A stretch of 64,000 nt of DNA from Salinirubellus litoreus (lineage in GTDB: Archaea > Halobacteriota > Halobacteria > Halobacteriales > Haloarculaceae): positions 2,604,001-2,668,000 of the forward strand of contig NZ_CP147841.1 in the NCBI RefSeq assembly GCF_037335815.1, read 5' to 3'. Below the pieces are notes generated by a model. That model was not told where the DNA came from, made no database searches, and worked only from the letters and a program-made list of their open reading frames with translations. The position numbers and the translations under genes were made by a program. Positions 44,390 through 52,491 of this stretch are shown in pieces (position 1 is the stretch's first letter; each line of letters starts with the position of its first letter).

Positions 44390-45012
44390 CAGTCGAGGTC
44401 CCCGTACGCGTGGTAGAACCGCTGGAGCGCCGTCAGGTGTCCCACGAGCGCGAAGAAGACGAGCAGCCACCCGACGAGGGTGAGCCCGCCGAGCGGGTCC
44501 CGGAAGACGGCGGCGAGGAGGGTGACGAACACGACGATGACCAGCCGGTCGGCCCGGCCGACGAGCCCGCCGTACACGCGGTCGAGGCCGACCGCCTGGG
44601 CCTGTGTCCCGAGGTAGGAGGTCATCAGCACGCCCGTCACGGCCGCGAGGCCGAGCGCGTACCGGCCGACGCCGCCCGCGAGCCCCGCGATGATGACGAT
44701 GTCCGCGTACCGGTCGAGGACGTGATCGAGCAGGTCGCCGGCGGCCGAGGCGGTCCCCTGTCGCCTGGCGAGCGTCCCGTCGATGGCGTCGAACACCCCG
44801 TTCATCCCGACGAGCGCCGCACCCACGAGGTAGAGCGTCGGCCTGCCCGCCCCGAACTCCTCGCCGGCGAACAGGTAGAGCACGCCCGCGAGGACGGACA
44901 GGACGAACGCGATGACGCTCACCCCGTTTGCCGTCAGTCCGACCCCCTCGGCCGCGTCGACGACCGGCTCGAACGCCCGATCCGCGACCGACCGGAAGCG
45001 GTCGAGGGTCAC
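44389..45012 (-). CDS. CDP-alcohol phosphatidyltransferase family protein
   Basis: A 207-residue membrane enzyme. The signature D-x2-DG-x2-AR-x8-G-x3-D-x3-D reads FDAIDGTLARRQGTAS then AGDLLDHVLDRYAD, about residues 57-86, and about six helices follow. It transfers a phospho-alcohol from a CDP-lipid, probably CDP-archaeol to inositol phosphate or glycerol phosphate. The exact head group is not clear. The GTG start overlaps the adenylate kinase stop by four bases (GTGA), so it belongs to the hisC operon. Confidence 0.9.
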   Translation of the reverse strand: MTLDRFRSVADRAFEPVVDAAEGVGLTANGVSVIAFVLSVLAGVLYLFAGEEFGAGRPTLYLVGAALVGMNGVFDAIDGTLARRQGTASAAGDLLDHVLDRYADIVIIAGLAGGVGRYALGLAAVTGVLMTSYLGTQAQAVGLDRVYGGLVGRADRLVIVVFVTLLAAVFRDPLGGLTLVGWLLVFFALVGHLTALQRFYHAYGDLD

Positions 45013-45542
45013 TCACGACCACCCATCAGCCAGTCCGTGTAGTCGACCGTCCCCGCGCTCGGTTCGCGCTCGCCCGCGATGACCGCCTCGACGTCCCGGG
45101 CCACCGCGTCGGGGTCGCGGTCGGTCGTCACCACCTCGTACACCCGCTCCTCGCCGTGGCGCTCGACCGCCTCCGAGAGCACCACGTCGAGCGCCTCGCT
45201 CTCCGCGTTCTCGCGAGCCTTCGCCTCGGACTCCCCCCGGTCGGCCAGTCGCCGTTCGAGCTCCGATGGATCGCACCGCAGCACCACCACCCGGTCGGCG
45301 TCGAACAGGTGTGCGAGGTGTGACTCGACGAGCAGGTCGCCGTGTTCGGCCTCGTAGTCGTCGAGCCACGCCTCCACTGCACCGAGGTCGGCGACCAGCG
45401 AGTCGCGCTCCTCGTCGACCGACTCCGTCAGGTCCTCCTCGCGGATGGCGTCGTTGAGATGCACCGTGTCGAGATCCGTCTCCAGACGGTCAGCGATGGT
45501 CGTCTTCCCCGTCCCGGGGGTGCCGGTCAGCGCGACCCTCAT
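45009..45542 (-). CDS. adenylate kinase family protein (AK6/Fap7-like)
   Basis: A 177-residue P-loop kinase: LTGTPGTGKTTIADRL at residues 5-20, NDAIRE, VESHLAHLF and the lid DPSELERRLADRGESEAKARE. This is the short archaeal type related to AK6/Fap7, which in eukaryotes also works in small-subunit maturation. It transfers phosphate between nucleotides. Start and stop overlap hisC and the CDP-alcohol transferase by four bases each, so the three genes are translationally coupled. Confidence 0.9.
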   Translation of the reverse strand: MRVALTGTPGTGKTTIADRLETDLDTVHLNDAIREEDLTESVDEERDSLVADLGAVEAWLDDYEAEHGDLLVESHLAHLFDADRVVVLRCDPSELERRLADRGESEAKARENAESEALDVVLSEAVERHGEERVYEVVTTDRDPDAVARDVEAVIAGEREPSAGTVDYTDWLMGGRE

Positions 45543-46618
45543 CGTCGTTCCCCGGTGACCTCGTTCATGACCTCGACGGCACGCCTGGTCCCCTCGCGGG
45601 TCCCGGCGGTGATGCGGACGCAGTCGGGGAGGCCGAAACTCGACGTGTCGCGGACGATGACGCCCCGCTCCTTGCACGCCTCGAATACTGCACCGCCGTC
45701 GTCGACGTCGGCGAGGACGAAGTTCCCGCCCGAGGGCCAGGTCGGGGCGTCGAGGTGTTCGTGCATGTACGACCGCGACCACCGGGCGGTCTCGACCGTC
45801 CGTTCGAGGTGCTCGTCGTCGTCGAGCGCGGCGATTCCAGCGCGAAGCGCGGGCTTGTTCACCGCGAACGGCGTGTTCACGCGCGCGTAGGCGTCCCCCC
45901 ACGCCTCGGGCACGAGAATGTACCCCAGCCGGAGCCCGGCGAGCCCGTACACCTTCGAGAACGTCCGGAGGACGGCCACGTCGTCACGCTCGCGCACTAG
46001 GTCGACCTTCCCGGGGTCGTCGCTGAACTCGACGTACGCCTCGTCGACCAGCACGAGCGTCTCCCCGTCCGTCGCCTCGGCGAGCGCTTCGACCTCTTCC
46101 CCGCTCATCTCGCTCCCGGTCGGGTTGTGCGGGCTCGTCACGTGGACGACGCGCTCGCCGTCGTAGTCCTCCAGTATCCCCTCGGCCGTCTGTGCGAAGT
46201 CGTCCTCGCGGGAGAGCGCGTAGGGCGAGACGGTGCCGTGGTGAAAGCGGGCGGACATCGGGTAGTAGGCGAATCCGGGGTCCGGAACCAGCACTCCATC
46301 ACCCGGTTCGAGCAGCGCGCGGTGGAGGTAGTCGAGCGCGCCGTCACCCCCGCTGGCGAGCCACACCTGCTCGGGCTCGACCCCGTGGCGGTCGGCCAGC
46401 CGGGCGATCAGGTCCGCGTGGTCGGCCTTCGGATACGTGTTGACCGAGGGGGCCGCCTCGCGGATCGCCTCGACGGCCCGGGGCGAGGGGCCGAGCGGGT
46501 TCTCGTTCGACGACAGCTTGACCAGCTCGCCCGGCTCGAAGCCGAGCTCCCGGGCCACCTCCTCGATCCCCCGCCCGGCCTCGTAGACCGCGTGATCCGA
46601 GAGGTCCCGTGGTCGCAT
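45539..46618 (-). CDS. hisC: histidinol-phosphate aminotransferase
   Basis: A 359-residue fold-type I PLP enzyme. Features are VKLSSNENPLGPSPRAVEAI, the PLP lysine in RTFSKVYGLAGLRLGY (about residue 214), VLVDEAYVEF and SGGNFVLAD. It makes histidinol phosphate from imidazole acetol phosphate in histidine synthesis. The ATG at 46618 has a TATA-like GCTTAAG 27 bases upstream. It is the first gene of a three-gene minus-strand operon. Confidence 0.93.
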   Translation of the reverse strand: MRPRDLSDHAVYEAGRGIEEVARELGFEPGELVKLSSNENPLGPSPRAVEAIREAAPSVNTYPKADHADLIARLADRHGVEPEQVWLASGGDGALDYLHRALLEPGDGVLVPDPGFAYYPMSARFHHGTVSPYALSREDDFAQTAEGILEDYDGERVVHVTSPHNPTGSEMSGEEVEALAEATDGETLVLVDEAYVEFSDDPGKVDLVRERDDVAVLRTFSKVYGLAGLRLGYILVPEAWGDAYARVNTPFAVNKPALRAGIAALDDDEHLERTVETARWSRSYMHEHLDAPTWPSGGNFVLADVDDGGAVFEACKERGVIVRDTSSFGLPDCVRITAGTREGTRRAVEVMNEVTGERR

Positions 46619-46754
46619 ACCACGACCGAATGGTGGACCGGTCTTAAGCGTGCTCACACCGGGCCGGTGGCCCCCCCAGTACGTTCCCAACCCTCGCCGG
46701 TCCGCCCCCTCCGGTGACCCCGATCCGTCTCGCGGTTCTTCTCGTCCTCCACGT

Positions 46755-46772
46755 GGCATACATATTTCACTC
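46755..46772 (+). promoter_or_regulatory. promoter of the amidase gene
   Basis: The sequence ggcatacatatttcac (46755-46770) is an AT-rich TATA-like element about 30 bases before the ATG at 46797. It lies in the divergent gap between hisC and the amidase gene. Confidence 0.55.
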
Positions 46773-46796
46773 GCGGGCGAAACGTCAGCACGAACC

Positions 46797-48326
46797 ATGC
46801 CCGAGATCCCACCCAGGATACAGCGCCCGTCGTCCGAGGAGATACGCGAGATCGCACGCGAACACCACATGGAGCTCTCGGAGGCGGAGGTGTCGGCCTT
46901 CGAGTCGGCCATCGAGGACACGCTGCTGGCCTATGAGCGACTGGACGAACTCCCCGACCCCCGGCGGCCGATCGAGTACACCGACCGCGACACCGGCTAC
47001 CGGCCGGGCGCGGAGGAGAACCCGCTGAACGCATTCGTCACGAGATGCCGGGTCGAGGGGGCCGACGACGGCCCGCTCGCCGGCGTCGAGGTCGGCCTGA
47101 AGGACAACGTCTCGCTCGCGGGCGTCGAGATGACCCTGGGGTCCAAGTTGTTCGAGGGGTACGTCCCGAGTACGGACGCCACGATCGTCACCCGGCTGCT
47201 GGACGCCGGCGCGACCATCACCGGGAAGCTCAACATGGAGGACATGGCGTTCTCGGGGAGCGGCGAGCTCTCGGCGACCGGACCGGTGCTGAACCCCCAC
47301 AGCGAGGATCACATCGCCGGCGGCTCCTCGTCGGGGTCGGCCGCGGCGGTCGTCAACGGTGACGTCGACGTCGCCATCGGCGGCGATCAGGGCGGGTCGA
47401 TACGCATCCCGGCCGCCTGGAGCGGCGCGGTCGGGCACAAGCCGACCCACTCGCTCGTGCCCTACACGGGTATCGCGGGGCTCGGCCGCTCGTTCGACCA
47501 CGCCGGCCCCATCTGCACGAGCGTCGAGGACTGTGCGCGCGTCCTCGACGTCATCGCCGGGAAGGACCCGCTCGACCCCCGGCAAGGGGGGGTCCCGACC
47601 GAGAACTATGCGGCGTCCCTCGGCGGCGATCCGGACGACGTGCGCGTGGGCGTCCTCGCCGAGGGGTTCGGCCACGAGGCGAGCGAGGCCGGCGTCGACG
47701 ACGCGGTCCACGGGGCGCTCTCGGCGTTCGAGGACGCTGGCGCGGAGGTGACCGAGGTGTCGGTTCCGATGCACGCGGACGGGCTGGCGATCTGGACCGC
47801 GGTCGCCAACGAGGCGACCGCGGCGACCGTCGACGCGGAGGGGCTCGGGCACTTCGGGAAGGGGTTCTACGACACCGGATTCGCCGACTACTTCGGGAAG
47901 GCCAGGCGCTCTCACGCCGACGACTACCCCATCACGCTGAAGCTGACACTCGTGCTCGGGCAGTACCTCTCCAACTCGTACCGGGGTCACTACTACGCCA
48001 AGGGCCAGAACCTGGCCCGCGAACTCGCCGAGCGCTACGACGAGGCGCTCGCGGACGTGGACGTGCTGGCGATGCCGACGACGCCACAGACAGCCCACCG
48101 TCGCCGCGACGACCTGACGGCCGAGGAGGTCATCGACCGCGCGCTGAGCATGCTGCCGAACACCTCGCCGTTCGACGTCACCGGCCACCCCGCGATGTCG
48201 GTCCCCTGCGGGACGAGTGACGACCTCCCCGTCGGGCTGATGCTGGTCGGCGAGCGGTTCGACGACGCGACGGTGCTCCGGACGGCCGAGGCGTTCGAGC
48301 GGAGCCGCGACCGGGAGGCGACCTGA
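46797..48326 (+). CDS. amidase signature family enzyme
   Basis: A 509-residue amidase with the Ser-cisSer-Lys triad: Lys in VGLKDNVSLAG (about residue 101), Ser in GGSSSGSAAAV, and the nucleophile Ser in GGDQGGSIRIPAAWSG. Length and pattern match stand-alone amidases, not GatA with its partner subunits, and no gatB or gatC is nearby. The substrate is unknown. The stop is TGA, after which the same frame stays open for 55 codons with a membrane-like sequence. Confidence 0.92.
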   Translation: MPEIPPRIQRPSSEEIREIAREHHMELSEAEVSAFESAIEDTLLAYERLDELPDPRRPIEYTDRDTGYRPGAEENPLNAFVTRCRVEGADDGPLAGVEVGLKDNVSLAGVEMTLGSKLFEGYVPSTDATIVTRLLDAGATITGKLNMEDMAFSGSGELSATGPVLNPHSEDHIAGGSSSGSAAAVVNGDVDVAIGGDQGGSIRIPAAWSGAVGHKPTHSLVPYTGIAGLGRSFDHAGPICTSVEDCARVLDVIAGKDPLDPRQGGVPTENYAASLGGDPDDVRVGVLAEGFGHEASEAGVDDAVHGALSAFEDAGAEVTEVSVPMHADGLAIWTAVANEATAATVDAEGLGHFGKGFYDTGFADYFGKARRSHADDYPITLKLTLVLGQYLSNSYRGHYYAKGQNLARELAERYDEALADVDVLAMPTTPQTAHRRRDDLTAEEVIDRALSMLPNTSPFDVTGHPAMSVPCGTSDDLPVGLMLVGERFDDATVLRTAEAFERSRDREAT

Positions 48327-48494
48327 CACCGACGGGCCACGTTCGATCGCGCTCCGCACCTCCTCCACCTGTTCCTCCTGCTCGCGAGTAGAGGCCCCCC
48401 GTTCGTGGTCTTCTTCACCGTCGGCGCGCTCGCGACGGCCGCGTACAACCTCCTCCTGCTCGTCGAGCAGTTCGCGGTACAGCGGGTCGTCTGA
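48327..48494 (+). pseudogene. possible membrane-protein fragment after amidase
   Basis: After the amidase TGA the same frame continues for 55 codons to the TGA at 48492. It reads HLLHLFLLLASRG, then PPFVVFFTVGALATAAYNLL, then LLVEQFAVQRVV. This is two hydrophobic helices and unlikely for random GC-rich DNA, where Arg/Pro/Ala would dominate. No start codon suits it. It could be the tail of a decayed membrane protein, or chance. Confidence 0.35.
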
Positions 48495-48500
48495 GGGCCC

Positions 48501-50978
48501 TCAGACGCCCGGCCACGGCGCGTCCGAACGGTCGAGGAACGCCGCCTCGACGCGCTCGACCGCCGTCGCGAGCGCCGCCGAATCGAGTCGTCCGTCGTGT
48601 GCGTCGTCGATACGCGACCGGAGCGCGTAGGCGTACCTCCCCCGGCCGGCGTGGGCGACGAGGCCGGCCTCGCGGAGCTCCCTGTTGCGGCCGTACGCCC
48701 GCATCCGGTCGCCGTCGCCGCCCGCGGCGACCTGCGCGTCGACCGGCGAGGCCGGCCCCTCGGCGCGGTAGTACGCCAGCATCCCTCGCGCCACGGGATC
48801 CAGTGAGTCGATCGTCTCCCGTATCTCGCCGACGACCGGTCGTTCGAACTCCGGATCGTCGCGCTCGGCGAACGAGGCCGCCGGGTCCCCGGACCGGCCG
48901 GGTTCGTCGGGGGCTCTCCCTTCGATCCCCGGTTCGGACTCGCCGCCGCCGCCTCCTTCCGTGCCGATCGTGTCGGGAGCGTTCCTCCCCTTCTGCCCCT
49001 TCTGCCCCTTCTGGGTCCCGGCGGTCGTCCCGTCGTCATCGTCCTCGTCGGTCGCTTCGTCCTCCGACTCGTCCCCGGAGGTCGGGTCGGTGTCCGTCTC
49101 CCCGTGGACGATGATGTCGTCGTCCTCGTCCGTCGCTTCCTCCTCGTCGGGATCCGCGTTCGGAGCCGACTCCTCGCCGTCGGGAACCGCTTCGTCCCCT
49201 GCGTTCGCCGCTCCGGACCGCGCTCCGTCGGTCTCGCCCGGGACGATGATATCCCCGCCGGTACCGGGTCCGTCGGTGTCCGGTTCGTCGTCACCCGAGC
49301 CGGCGTCGCCGCCCTCGTCACGCTCCGACGGTGCCTCCTCCGTTTCGGAGCCGTCCGTCGTCTCGCCCGGAACGATGATCTCGTCGCCGCCGTCGCCTTC
49401 CTCGAACGACCCGTCCCACTCCTCGGGTCCCGCGTCTGCCTCGCCCTCGTCGCCGGCGACGAGCATATCCGCACCGCCGTCGGCCTCCGCCTCGGCCGCC
49501 GCGTCGTCCCCCGTGCCCGAGGTCACCGTTCCCAGGGCCGCCCCCTCGGATGCTTTCCCCGACGACTCGTCGACGACGGCGTCGACCTCGGTCGACTCGC
49601 GCGCCGAGAGGAGGTCGTCGCCCTCGGGCCAGGGCTCGTACGCTGGCTCGAACGCCGGCTCGTCGCCGCCGGTCATCGACCCGTCGGCCTCCGGTCGCGG
49701 GCGAGCGTGCTCGTCCGGCGGCGTCTCGTCTCCATCCTCATCATCCTCTACCGCCTCCTCGGGGTCGCTCGACGCCGTTCTGTCCCTCTCCTCGTCACCG
49801 GGGAGGTCGACGGCGTCCCAGGAGGTGCCGGCGTCGTCCGTGGCCTCCCCCCCTTCGGCGGCCGGGGGATGCCCTTCCCGGGGCGCTGCCCGCGAGCTCT
49901 CCTCCAGGCTCGCCTGGTAGCCCGTGACGTCCTCGCGGAACGGTCGCCCGGTGGCGTGGGCCATCATCGCCCGGGAGAACTGCTCGGCCATCTGGCTCAG
50001 ATCGCGGGCCTCCTCCAGCTCCGATTCGAGCTCCTCGATGCGGAGTTCCTTGTCCTTCAGCTCGCGTTCCAGTTCCTTCACCCGAGACTGGCGGGCCTGC
50101 TGGTCCTCGGTGATGCGTTCGAGGTCCGAGACGAGGTCGTCGCTGACGGACTTGAGCTCCGGGCGCTCGAAGTCGTCCAGCCCGGGGGTCGCGCCGGCGT
50201 CGAACGTCCGCTTTCGCTGGAACTGGACCTGCCGCACCCCCTCGTCCCAGTCGGTCATCAGGTAGCCCTCGCCGTCGTTGAGCTCCTCGACGCCGTCGGC
50301 GTAGTCGCTCCCGAGGATCCGGCTCACCACCTTCGTGTCGTTCTGCCAGGTGAGCCGGTGCCAGACGAGCCAGTCACACTGCGTGATGAAGTCCTTCTTC
50401 ACGTCCGCCGGGCGCTGGGAGATGCCGCACATCCCGAGGCCGTGCTTGCGCCCCCGCTTTGCCACCTTGATCAGCATCCGCCCGCACTCGTCGAGGCCAC
50501 CCCCCTCGGGGAGGTACTCGTGGACCTCCTCGACGACGAGCAGGAACGGCCGCTTGAGCTTCTTCTCCTTGGCGAAGAGGTGCCGGGCGACCTCGGTGAG
50601 CAGCTCGTTGGCCTTCGACTCGTCGAGGAACGACGAAACGTCGAGGATGATCGGGACGTGCTTCTCGAGGGCGAGCTGGGCGATCTTCTCCGCGTGCTGT
50701 GGCCCGACCTGGATGTCGCACTCCTCGTCGGCCCCGACGTGGAGGATCTCGTACTCCTCCTTCAGCCCGTAGTACTCCCCGTCGATGTCGACGATCAGGA
50801 GGCCGTACCCGCCATCGAGCAGTTTCTCGGCGACGACGCTCGCGGTGTTCGACTTCCCCGACCCCGACTTCCCGGTGACGAACCCCCGGCCCGTCAGTAG
50901 CTCCACGACCGGGAGGTCGACCGCGCCCTCCCCGCCGGCCGAGACGGCCCCGACCGTGATCCGCTCGTCCTCGCTCAT
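48501..50978 (-). CDS. HerA-like ATPase with long disordered acidic linker
   Basis: An 825-residue protein. Residues 1-300 are a HerA/VirB4-type ATPase: Walker A GKSGSGKS (36-43), Walker B LLVVEEVHEYLP, and GMCGISQRPADV. A coiled coil (about 298-340, ELERELKDKELRIEELESEL) follows. About 370 residues are then acidic low complexity, with three spaced copies of a short motif (DEIIVPGET, GDIIVPGET, DDIIVHGET). The last 90 residues look like a winged helix. HerA works in DNA end resection with NurA, but neither NurA nor Mre11 is here. The ATG at 50978 is chosen. Confidence 0.88.
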   Translation of the reverse strand: MSEDERITVGAVSAGGEGAVDLPVVELLTGRGFVTGKSGSGKSNTASVVAEKLLDGGYGLLIVDIDGEYYGLKEEYEILHVGADEECDIQVGPQHAEKIAQLALEKHVPIILDVSSFLDESKANELLTEVARHLFAKEKKLKRPFLLVVEEVHEYLPEGGGLDECGRMLIKVAKRGRKHGLGMCGISQRPADVKKDFITQCDWLVWHRLTWQNDTKVVSRILGSDYADGVEELNDGEGYLMTDWDEGVRQVQFQRKRTFDAGATPGLDDFERPELKSVSDDLVSDLERITEDQQARQSRVKELERELKDKELRIEELESELEEARDLSQMAEQFSRAMMAHATGRPFREDVTGYQASLEESSRAAPREGHPPAAEGGEATDDAGTSWDAVDLPGDEERDRTASSDPEEAVEDDEDGDETPPDEHARPRPEADGSMTGGDEPAFEPAYEPWPEGDDLLSARESTEVDAVVDESSGKASEGAALGTVTSGTGDDAAAEAEADGGADMLVAGDEGEADAGPEEWDGSFEEGDGGDEIIVPGETTDGSETEEAPSERDEGGDAGSGDDEPDTDGPGTGGDIIVPGETDGARSGAANAGDEAVPDGEESAPNADPDEEEATDEDDDIIVHGETDTDPTSGDESEDEATDEDDDDGTTAGTQKGQKGQKGRNAPDTIGTEGGGGGESEPGIEGRAPDEPGRSGDPAASFAERDDPEFERPVVGEIRETIDSLDPVARGMLAYYRAEGPASPVDAQVAAGGDGDRMRAYGRNRELREAGLVAHAGRGRYAYALRSRIDDAHDGRLDSAALATAVERVEAAFLDRSDAPWPGV

Positions 50979-51041
50979 GGTGGAGAGAGGACCGCGCCGC
51001 ACCGTAAACCTCCGTCAGACGTGCGTCAGCGACTCCGCGGA

Positions 51042-51522
51042 TCCCGCCGGGGTAGTGAGTGGTACCTCTCGGGCGACCTCGCGCACAGGGACGAGGACGG
51101 CTACTCCTGGTTCGAGGGCCGGGCCGACGACGTCACCAGAACGCGAAGCGTTCCGGCCGGCTCACGAGAGCTCCGCTCTCGTGAACGTCATCTTCTCCTC
51201 CGGGTATCGGATCGACCCCTTCGAGGTCGAGTCCTCGCTGGGCGAGCACCCAGCCGTCGCGGAGGCCGCGATCGTCCCCAAGCGCCACCGCGAGCGCGGG
51301 AACGTCGTCAAGGCCTACGTCGTCCTCAGCGGGGGCCACGAGCCGAGCGAGGCGCTGAAGGAGGAGATGAGAGAGCACGTCCGGAACGAACTCTCCGCCC
51401 ACGAGTACCCCCGCGAGATCGAGGTCGTCGAGGATCTCCCCAGGACGGTGACGGGGAAGATCCGCCGGACCGAACTCCGCGACCGGGCGGCGGACCCCAC
51501 CGCCGAGGGGGGTGCGGACTGA
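51042..51522 (+). pseudogene. acyl-CoA synthetase C-terminal remnant with 55 bp insertion
   Basis: Only the C-terminal quarter survives. In one frame 51054-51134 reads WYLSGDLAHRDEDGYSWFEG and RADDV; after 55 extra bases the next frame continues IFSSGYRIDPFEVESSLGEH and later RTVTGKIRRTELRDR. Removing 51135-51189 restores one continuous ANL-ligase hinge (GRADDVIFSSGYRI). The N-terminal two thirds are absent, so this is a decayed gene. It differs from the intact paralogue at 18677. Confidence 0.9.
51135..51189. mobile_element. 55 bp palindromic insertion with 5 bp duplication
   Basis: The inserted DNA carries GAACGC-gaa-GCGTTC (51139-51153) and TCACGAGAG-ctccg-CTCTCGTGA (51162-51184), with ggccgg between. 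It is flanked by ACGTC at 51130-51134 and ACGTC at 51185-51189, which looks like a target duplication. The 55 bases are not a multiple of three and shift the reading frame. No coding capacity is present. Confidence 0.75.
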
Positions 51523-51538
51523 CGCGGATGTGCCCCGG

Positions 51539-51880
51539 TCACTCCCCGGGCTCCTCGACCGCCCGGATGAGCCAGTGGTCCTCGTCCTGCCGTTCGAGGA
51601 CGGCGGGCTCGCGGAGCTTTGCGATGTAGCCCGTCGGCTGTCTGGTCGTCTCGTGGCGCGCCCGGATCCGGACGAGGTTGCCGATCACCTGTGCGGACGG
51701 CGGCTTCTGTGCGGCCCCGCAGTCGTAGACGGTGATGAACTCGTTTCCGTCGGCCGTCTCGTGGACGATGACGTGCGCGTGGGGCGCGAGCCGCCACGTC
51801 CCCTCCTCGACGGCCGGGAGCCTGTTCACGACCACCCTTCCCGTCCGATACGTAGGTACGTTTCGGGTACCGACGTGCAT
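51539..51880 (-). CDS. uncharacterised haloarchaeal protein
   Basis: A 113-residue protein, starting at MHVGTRNVPTYRTGRVVVN, with a mixed beta pattern (WRLAPHAHVIVHETADG, FITVYDCGAA) ending DHWLIRAVEEPGE. One Cys only. I do not recognise the family. An upstream extension is Ser/Arg-rich and includes the R6 repeat, so the ATG at 51880 is preferred. Confidence 0.6.
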   Translation of the reverse strand: MHVGTRNVPTYRTGRVVVNRLPAVEEGTWRLAPHAHVIVHETADGNEFITVYDCGAAQKPPSAQVIGNLVRIRARHETTRQPTGYIAKLREPAVLERQDEDHWLIRAVEEPGE

Positions 51881-51914
51881 CGTCAGGACCCCACGGCAGC
51901 CCGGATTCGGGCTC

Positions 51915-52014
51915 ATAGGGGTTATCGTAGTTACTCGTACCTTCCCGTCCCGGGCCACGCCGCTCGACCCGTACCAGCGAGTCGAATCCTCCGGACGGCT
52001 ACGATAACCCCTAT
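51915..52014. repeat. 100 bp inverted repeat, related sixth element
   Basis: Terminal arms ATAGGGGTTATCGTAG (51915-51930) and its exact complement ending at 52014. Like copies 1-5, one edge reads CTCATA and the other TGATA, with the TGA serving as stop codon of the neighbouring minus-strand gene. The interior is different, with only weak inner pairing (actcg / cgagt). It may be a distant relative or a case of convergence. Confidence 0.7.
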
Positions 52015-52385
52015 CAGTGGACGCCCCTGTCGCGGACGTCCTTTCGAACCGCGAGGACGACCATCCCGAATCCGAGGAGCCCGATCCCCGTCGGCCCGAA
52101 CGTCCGCGGGTTCGTCCAGTCGAAGTAGGAGTACCCCCGAAAGACGAGGTAGTCACCGTCGCGCTCGATGACGTCCGGCGGGAGGTTTGCTCGGCTCTCC
52201 AGCCGTGGGGTCCCCCCGGCCATCGCGCGATCGACGACCGCCCGCTCCCCGGGCGAGAGCGAGTCGTAGTAGCCGAGGTCGCCCTCGTACCGCGGATACC
52301 GGTCTTCGGTCTCGACGTACCGGTACTGGTAGTCCCGGTCGGCGAGGGCGAACCACCCGGCCACGCCCGCGAGCATGACGCTCAC
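52014..52385 (-). CDS. membrane-anchored small protein, possible 5' frameshift
   Basis: A 123-residue protein with an N-terminal membrane helix (MLAGVAGWFALA), an extracellular-looking acidic/aromatic middle (DYQYRYVETEDRYPRYEGD, YDSLSPGERAVVDRAM) and a second helix near the C-terminus (GIGLLGFGMVVLAV). No canonical start fits the full first helix: in frame, KHFALLFLGV precedes the GTG at 52385 with no start codon. In the next frame a GTG at 52437 begins VADDRRLVEALR, suggesting a one-base shift near the GGG run at 52400-52402. The family is unknown. Confidence 0.6.
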   Translation of the reverse strand: MSVMLAGVAGWFALADRDYQYRYVETEDRYPRYEGDLGYYDSLSPGERAVVDRAMAGGTPRLESRANLPPDVIERDGDYLVFRGYSYFDWTNPRTFGPTGIGLLGFGMVVLAVRKDVRDRGVH

Positions 52386-52491
52386 GCCGAGGAAGAGGAG
52401 GGCGAAGTGCTTCCACGAGGCGTCTATCGTCGGCCACCGGCTATTCCGTCACGCGGCTAAAGCGTTCCCCACCCTGAAACGCCGATTCGAG

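Noticed and set aside
42916..45042. 708-codon plus-strand open frame
   Set aside because: Antisense to the MFS and CDP-alcohol transferase genes, with Arg/Asp/Gln-rich composition lacking helices or motifs.
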